A stretch of 10,298 bases of DNA from CAG-390 sp964522215. Its GTDB lineage: Bacteria; Bacillota; Clostridia; Oscillospirales; CAG-272. Each line of letters starts with the position of its first letter. Position 1 is the stretch's first letter. Location: NCBI GenBank assembly GCA_964522215.1, contig CAZFVR010000042.1, forward strand, positions 1-10,298, written 5' to 3'. This document shows, piece after piece, positions 6,807 through 10,298 of this stretch. The notes beneath the pieces were generated by a model, which saw only the letters and a program-made list of their open reading frames with translations, was not told the DNA's origin and did not search any database. The position numbers and the translations under genes are program-made.

Positions 6807-6853
6807 AAAAATACAGGGTAGCCTTTGGCTACCCTTTATTTTTTGGCGGAGAA
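6797..6853 (+). terminator. tRNA terminator nested in inverted copy of tRNA 3' end
   Basis: The core is GGGTAGCC-TTT-GGCTACCC (6816-6834) followed by TTTATTTTTT, a strong intrinsic terminator. It is embedded in a larger perfect inverted repeat: 6797-6813 (which includes the tRNA 3' end and CCA) and 6837-6853 are 17-base reverse complements, separated from the inner stem by a 2x2 internal loop. The T-run is therefore also complementary to the A-run after CCA, and the distal arm is complementary to TTCTCCGCCA of the tRNA. Confidence 0.88.
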
Positions 6854-6875
6854 CTCCCCGACTTGTTGCTCCGTA

Positions 6876-6958
6876 AAAAAACAAAAATGCGCAAGCCCGC
6901 CAAACCGGGCTTACGCATTTTTTGCTGCATGTTGTAGGATTTATTTTTCTTTACTTTA
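6876..6958 (-). ncRNA. Candidate small RNA downstream of lysC
   Basis: A minus-strand promoter (6965-6993) predicts a start near 6958, and a strong terminator ends transcription near 6876-6883, giving an RNA of about 75-83 bases with no gene between. The first half is A-rich and unstructured; the second half is the terminator hairpin. The arrangement resembles a stand-alone sRNA or a 3'-UTR-derived RNA. There is no sequence match to a known family that I recognise; the call rests on promoter and terminator only. Confidence 0.35.
6883..6923. terminator. Bidirectional terminator between tRNA-Ser and lysC
   Basis: AAAAATGCG-C-AAGCCCG (6883-6899) pairs with CGGGCTT-A-CGCATTTTT (6906-6922), one mismatch, 6-base loop. 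The T-run on the plus strand (6918-6923) backs up the tRNA terminator; on the minus strand the stem is followed by TTTTTGTTTTTTT, terminating lysC and the candidate sRNA. Confidence 0.92.
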
Positions 6959-6965
6959 GTAAAGA
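6948..6965. repeat. Perfect 18-base dyad over predicted start site
   Basis: TCTTTACT-TT-AGTAAAGA is a perfect 8-bp inverted repeat with a 2-base centre. It begins at the last base of the minus-strand -10 box and covers the predicted transcription start, the usual place for a repressor operator. It is too A/T-rich to be a strong RNA hairpin. Confidence 0.5.
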
Positions 6966-6993
6966 TTATATCACGCCGCGCGTGAAAAATCAA
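6965..6993 (-). promoter_or_regulatory. Orphan extended -10 promoter behind lysC
   Basis: Minus strand: TTGATT (6993-6988), 17-base spacer, TATAAT (6970-6965) with TG at 6973-6972. It is as good as the tRNA promoter and shares 18 of 20 bases with the hprK promoter region. No gene lies downstream before the terminator at 6923-6883. Confidence 0.6.
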
Positions 6994-7014
6994 AGCCGGT
7001 TTTGCACAAAAAGA

Positions 7015-8340
7015 TCAATCTTTTACGAATTCCGAGTATATCGCGCGCAGGGCATCCTCAAAATCGTGATCCTCAACGCCGATTATTATGTTAAGCTCGG
7101 ATGAGCCCTGGTCGATCATTCTTATGTTTATACCGCGCTCGGATATGGCGGAGAAGACTCTTGCCGCCGTGCCGCGCGCCTTTACCATGCCGCGACCCAC
7201 CACGGCGATAAGTGCCAGGTTGTCTTCAACGGTTATGCTGTCCGGGCGCAGAGAGCGGCGCAGGGAGTTGATTATCCGCTCCCGTCTGCCCTCAAGCATT
7301 GCGCTCTCAAGCACCACGCTCATCGTGTCGATGCCGGAGGGAAGATGCTCAAAGGTTATGCCGTATTCCTCAAAGGTCTCAAGCACGCGGCGACCAAAGG
7401 AAGGCTCCGAGTGCATCATATCCTGCTCAAGCGTGATGGCGGTAAAGCCGCGCTTGCCGGCCACACCGGTTATCACATGCTCGCTGTCGTAATCCTGCGC
7501 GGCGGCAACTATCATCGTGCCTGCATCCTGCGGGCGGAGGGTATTGCGGATATTTATCGGAATGCCCGCATAGCGCACCGGGAATATGGCATCCTCATGC
7601 AGTACCGTCGCACCCATGTAGGAAAGCTCGCGCAGCTCGCGGTAGGTTATCGTTTTAATGGTCAGGGGATCCGCCACTATCCGCGGGTCGGCCATCTTAA
7701 AGCCTGAAACATCCGTCCAGTTCTCGTAAAGATCCGCTTCTGCGGCGCGCGCCACTATCGATCCGGTAACATCCGAGCCGCCGCGAGAGAAGGTCTTCAC
7801 CGTCTCGTTGGGCATTATGCCGTAAAAGCCGGGAATGACCGCTCGCTTGTGCAGGGCCAGCTCCGCGCTCATAACATCCTGCGTGCGCTCGGCATCAAAC
7901 GCGCCTGTTTCGGTGAAGTATATCACATTTTCGGCATCAACAAAATCATAGCCGAGGTATTTTGCCAGTATCAAGCCGGAAAGATACTCGCCGCGGCTGG
8001 CGGCAAAGTCGCGTCCCGCGCGACCCATTATCGCGTTTTTGATGTAAAGCATTTCGTGGGAGATGTCAAAATCTATCCCAAGCTCGTCAATTATCGTGTA
8101 GTAGCGGGTGCAGATGCCGTCAAAGTAGGCATCAAGCTCCTCGCGCGGAGCGCGTTCGCGCACCATTTTGTGGAACTCATAAAGCATATCCGTGACCTTA
8201 ATGTCACCGGGGTGGCGCTTTCCGGGCGCGGAGGGGACAACATATCTGCGGGACTCGTCCGAGCGAACGATGTCAGCCGCCATTTTAAAGTGAGCAGCAT
8301 CACACAGCGAGCTGCCACCGAATTTAACTACCTTAACCAT
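7015..8340 (-). CDS. lysC: Aspartate kinase
   Basis: A 441-residue aspartokinase, which phosphorylates aspartate as the first step to lysine, threonine, methionine and diaminopimelate. The kinase domain (about 1-285) shows VKFGGSSL (5-12), SAPGKR (37-42), SRGGSDVTGSIVAR (185-198) with the SDVTG nucleotide/substrate loop, ENWTDVSGFKMADPR (206-220) and NTLRPQDAGTMI (266-277). Two ACT-type regulatory domains follow (about 292-365 and 375-440), the second containing ISERGINIRMIDQGSSELNI (400-419), a typical effector-binding segment, so feedback inhibition is likely. Length fits the monofunctional Clostridia type (about 440). The start at 8340 gives the canonical N-terminus, though the ribosome binding site is weak (AGGA about 12 bases upstream). 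It is monocistronic: own consensus promoter, bidirectional terminator behind. No homoserine dehydrogenase domain is fused. Confidence 0.96.
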   Translation of the reverse strand: MVKVVKFGGSSLCDAAHFKMAADIVRSDESRRYVVPSAPGKRHPGDIKVTDMLYEFHKMVRERAPREELDAYFDGICTRYYTIIDELGIDFDISHEMLYIKNAIMGRAGRDFAASRGEYLSGLILAKYLGYDFVDAENVIYFTETGAFDAERTQDVMSAELALHKRAVIPGFYGIMPNETVKTFSRGGSDVTGSIVARAAEADLYENWTDVSGFKMADPRIVADPLTIKTITYRELRELSYMGATVLHEDAIFPVRYAGIPINIRNTLRPQDAGTMIVAAAQDYDSEHVITGVAGKRGFTAITLEQDMMHSEPSFGRRVLETFEEYGITFEHLPSGIDTMSVVLESAMLEGRRERIINSLRRSLRPDSITVEDNLALIAVVGRGMVKARGTAARVFSAISERGINIRMIDQGSSELNIIIGVEDHDFEDALRAIYSEFVKD

Positions 8341-8376
8341 GGCCGTTACCGATCCTATCTTTGTTACGTTACTAAT

Positions 8377-8404
8377 ATTATATGAAAAAAATGCAATTTG
8401 TCAA
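8377..8404 (-). promoter_or_regulatory. Consensus sigma-A promoter of lysC
   Basis: Minus strand: TTGACA (8404-8399), 16-base spacer, TATAAT (8382-8377), both hexamers perfect. The predicted start near 8370 leaves a leader of only about 30 bases, too short for a lysine riboswitch (L box) or a T box. Confidence 0.9.
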
Positions 8405-8790
8405 CTGATTTTTTTCATTTGAAGACGAAAAAAGAAGAAAAGTGAGATATTTTTGCAATATTGCACATCCCGAGTGCGCCATTTGACATATTTCATGTGG
8501 ATCTTTTTCGGAGGGAGGCCGCCGCGCACAACAAGATCGGGGAATGTCGTAGTGAAAACAATAATATTTTTTTCTGCCCCGTCTATAGGCGCAATATCAC
8601 CCTTTGCCGTAGGGGTGACCTCTGGTAGCCCGCGACAATGGCTATCGCTTTGGTCTATCTGCGTACCAACTCCGTATAAATGCAAATATCGATCAAAAGA
8701 TAAACAATTATGGCACACACCACGGGGGCGTGACACAAACAGAGCGCAAAATAATGATCATAGTATCCCTCAAAAAATCTCAAGACCCTA
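8405..8790. other. Non-coding stretch with repeat-like segment
   Basis: There is no gene I can support here. A 181-codon plus frame (8453-8998) and a 111-codon minus frame (8736-8401) are open, but neither has a ribosome binding site, and the plus one overlaps the start of the next gene out of frame. The part from about 8505 to 8640 is more GC-rich, beginning GGAGGGAGGCCGCCGCGC. It includes GGGGTGACC-TCT-GGTAGCCC (8612-8631), an imperfect hairpin of 7 pairs with one mismatch. It reminds me of the GTAGGGG...CCCGCG intergenic palindromes that recur in gut Clostridia; that resemblance is from memory. From 8660 to 8790 the sequence is A/T-rich and featureless. Confidence 0.45.
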
Positions 8791-8819
8791 TTGCAATTTA
8801 GCGAGATATGGTGTACAAT
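8791..8819 (+). promoter_or_regulatory. Promoter of the surface-protein gene
   Basis: TTGCAA (8791-8796), 17-base spacer, TACAAT (8814-8819); an overlapping TATAAT at 8819-8824 has a 22-base spacer and is less likely. The predicted start near 8826 gives a leader of about 90 bases. The leader contains a 6-bp hairpin AAGCAC-AGCC-GTGCTT (8875-8890) just before the ribosome binding site. Confidence 0.6.
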
Positions 8820-8915
8820 ATAATCGGAGCAAATTAAAAGCAAAACGCGCGCGGGAGGACTGCGTGCGGCATCAAAGCACAGCCGTGCTTGGGCGCGGCA
8901 AAAGGGAGGAGAAAA

Positions 8916-10298
8916 ATGAAAAAACGATTATTTGGCCTGGTACTTATATTCTGTATAGTCTTAACTATAGTGCCTATGATCCCTATCGCGGCAGATGACA
9001 TCACCGTCGGCGATCTTACCGTTGCGGGCAACGATCTGAGCGAGGGCACGGACTATACATATGATAGCAACGTCCTGACCATCAAGTCCGCCAAGGCGGT
9101 CACCATCAGCGGCACGACCACGGTGGACCGTATTGCGGTCGCCAAGGATGTTTCGGCAAACATCACCCTCGCGGGTGTGAACATCGACGTGTCAAGCGGC
9201 GATAACAGCTGCGCGTTCCTGATCACCAAGGACAGCACCGGCTCGGTCACCCTGACGCTTGCCGACGGCACGACCAATATCCTCAGGAGCGGTAGGAACC
9301 GTGCCGGCCTTGAAAAAGAGGGCACGAGCGGTAGCCTGACCATCCGCTGTGCGCACAGCGGCGAGAGCGGGCACATTTGTGCCCCTGCGACCTGCGGCGC
9401 GCTGGAGGCAAGCTCCTATACCAGTAATAATGTGGGCCTTGCCGTCGCTGGCGCCGGCATCGGCGGTGGAACCAACCCTGCCGGCACCCCCTATGGCGCC
9501 GCGGTAGCGAACATCACGATCTCGGGCGGCAACGTTGCGGCAAGCAGCCGGGGAGGCGCCGGCATCGGCAGCGGATTGGCGAGCGACAGCGGCGCGGTAT
9601 CGAACATCACCATCTCGGGCGGCAACGTTGCGGCAAGCAGCAACACCGGTGCCGGCATCGGCAGCGGGCGTTGCATCGGTAGGGACAGCGGCGCGGTATC
9701 AGGCATTACCATTTCGGGAGGGTGCGTCACGGCGAGCGGTACGGATGGCGTTGGTATCGGAAGCGGATTGTCTCCCGCTTCAAGCGGTGCTGTATCGAGC
9801 ATCGCCATCTCCGGCGGTTCGCTCAAAGCAAGCAGCACATACGACTGCGGCATCGGCAAGGGAGGTGTCTATAGCGATCCCAACGAAGCCATCCCCGTCA
9901 CCCCCACCGACGGCAAGGGCAACGAGCTTACTCTCAAGACCATTGCCAACGCGGGTGGCGCTGCCGTCATGATCGACGGCGTCGTCTATCCCTCCGCACA
10001 CAACTATTATGACTTTGGCAACAGCGAGTGGAAGACCGAGACAAATGTCTACGCCTACCTGACTAATGAGGGCGACCACACGATCTATCTCGGCACGACC
10101 AAGACGGTCGGCAGCACCACTACCACGCTTGACGACAGTGCCATGGCATTTACGGTCACCGATGAAAGCGGCAATGCAGCCGTGCACGGCAAGGACTATA
10201 TCTACGATAATAACACCCTTACCATCGTTACCGGTCGCGCGTTGACTGTCAAAAACAAGGTAACTACCGCCACCACAGACCGCATTGCGGTCGCCAAG
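8916..10298 (+). CDS. Secreted beta-helix-like repeat protein (partial, 3' end beyond window)
   Basis: An open frame of 461 codons with no stop, running off the right edge. GGAGGAG (8905-8911) precedes the ATG. The signal peptide is MKKRLFGLVLIFCIVLTIVP with likely cleavage after IPIAA (residue 26). Residues about 27-125 are strand-rich (DYTYDSNVLTI, DRIAVAK). Residues about 165-315 hold four copies of a 31-33-residue repeat, consensus GAVSNITISGGNVAASSNTG followed by AGIGSG, with I-T-I-S-G-G starting at 200, 231, 264 and 296; such Gly/Ser/Ala repeats suggest right-handed beta-helix rungs. At 427 a second copy of the N-terminal module starts: DYIYDNNTLTI matches residues 46-56 and DRIAVAK at 455 matches 71. 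The full protein is therefore larger, probably a multi-module cell-surface adhesin or carbohydrate-binding protein. The function is inferred; the anchoring signal is not in the window. Confidence 0.85.
   Translation, partial: MKKRLFGLVLIFCIVLTIVPMIPIAADDITVGDLTVAGNDLSEGTDYTYDSNVLTIKSAKAVTISGTTTVDRIAVAKDVSANITLAGVNIDVSSGDNSCAFLITKDSTGSVTLTLADGTTNILRSGRNRAGLEKEGTSGSLTIRCAHSGESGHICAPATCGALEASSYTSNNVGLAVAGAGIGGGTNPAGTPYGAAVANITISGGNVAASSRGGAGIGSGLASDSGAVSNITISGGNVAASSNTGAGIGSGRCIGRDSGAVSGITISGGCVTASGTDGVGIGSGLSPASSGAVSSIAISGGSLKASSTYDCGIGKGGVYSDPNEAIPVTPTDGKGNELTLKTIANAGGAAVMIDGVVYPSAHNYYDFGNSEWKTETNVYAYLTNEGDHTIYLGTTKTVGSTTTTLDDSAMAFTVTDESGNAAVHGKDYIYDNNTLTIVTGRALTVKNKVTTATTDRIAVAK
9499..9850 (+). 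repeat. Four in-frame repeats of 93-99 bases
   Basis: Within the surface-protein gene the ATC/ATT codon of the ITISGG motif falls at 9513, 9606, 9705 and 9801, giving periods of 93, 99 and 96 bases. The first two copies are nearly identical over about 45 bases, which points to recent duplication; the third and fourth are diverged. All spacings are multiples of three, so copy-number change would keep the frame. Confidence 0.85.

Noticed and set aside
6797..6853. Integrative-element attachment site at the tRNA-Ser 3' end
   Set aside because: The repeated tRNA end is inverted and only about 30 bases away, no direct duplicate was seen, and no integrase gene is present.
8401..8736. 111-codon minus-strand frame ahead of lysC
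   Set aside because: Its end overlaps the perfect lysC promoter, it lacks an SD, and its C-terminal part (SLFFFFRLQMKKIS) reflects A/T-rich non-coding sequence.
8453..8998. 181-codon plus-strand frame upstream of and overlapping the surface-protein gene
   Set aside because: No SD at the start, spans the promoter and leader of the next gene and overlaps its signal peptide out of frame. An internal GTG at about 8863 after GGGAGG could start a 44-codon overlapping frame, but it has no recognisable features.
9499..9850. CRISPR-like array
   Set aside because: The repeats are in frame inside a coding sequence, have periods of 93-99 bases, and the intervening segments are themselves related; this is a protein repeat.

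Overview
The window looks like chromosomal DNA from a spore-forming, low-G+C-lineage Gram-positive bacterium, most likely a gut-type member of Clostridia (Oscillospirales/Ruminococcaceae-like). This is inferred from a GerA-family spore germination protein, HPr kinase/phosphorylase (the Firmicutes carbon-catabolite regulator), a lipoprotein foldase with a lipobox, strong AGGAGG-type ribosome binding sites, sigma-A consensus promoters and a secreted repeat protein of a kind common in gut Firmicutes. No phage, transposon, plasmid or CRISPR signature is visible.

Layout. Bases 1-32 are a pure (AT)16 tract at the window edge. From 156 to 4174 everything reads leftward: ybaK-type Cys-tRNA(Pro) deacylase (156-653), HIT/HinT hydrolase (753-1091), ribosomal protein S21 (1191-1367, with a perfect sigma-A promoter in front and a strong terminator behind), a lone GerA/SpoVAF-like germination protein (1496-2947, preceded by a match to the forespore sigma-G promoter) and hprK (3230-4174). 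A divergent intergenic region (4175-4481) follows. Reading rightward are a parvulin-like lipoprotein (4482-5528) and, overlapping it by ATGA, a single-pass membrane protein of unknown function (5525-6583). Next come tRNA-Ser(GGA) with its own promoter (6715-6806) and its terminator. A bidirectional terminator separates it from convergent aspartate kinase lysC (7015-8340, minus), which has a TTGACA-N16-TATAAT promoter. After a 500-base intergenic stretch, a secreted beta-helix-like repeat protein begins at 8916 and runs off the right edge.

How the genes relate. Most are housekeeping units with their own promoters, not one pathway: translation quality control and ribosome assembly (YbaK, S21), nucleotide hydrolysis (HIT), catabolite repression (HprK), amino-acid biosynthesis (LysC), germination, and extracytoplasmic folding/surface functions (parvulin lipoprotein plus its membrane partner; the large surface protein). 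Only the 4482-6583 pair is clearly co-translated.

Most notable non-genic signals: (1) a good extended -10 promoter on the minus strand downstream of lysC that fires into a terminator about 75-80 bases away, with a perfect 18-base dyad at its predicted start, which is a candidate small RNA; (2) an inverted copy of the tRNA-Ser 3' end wrapped around its terminator; (3) a sigma-G-like promoter in front of the germination gene; (4) a repeat-like intergenic segment at about 8450-8660. I saw no clearly new multi-gene system.
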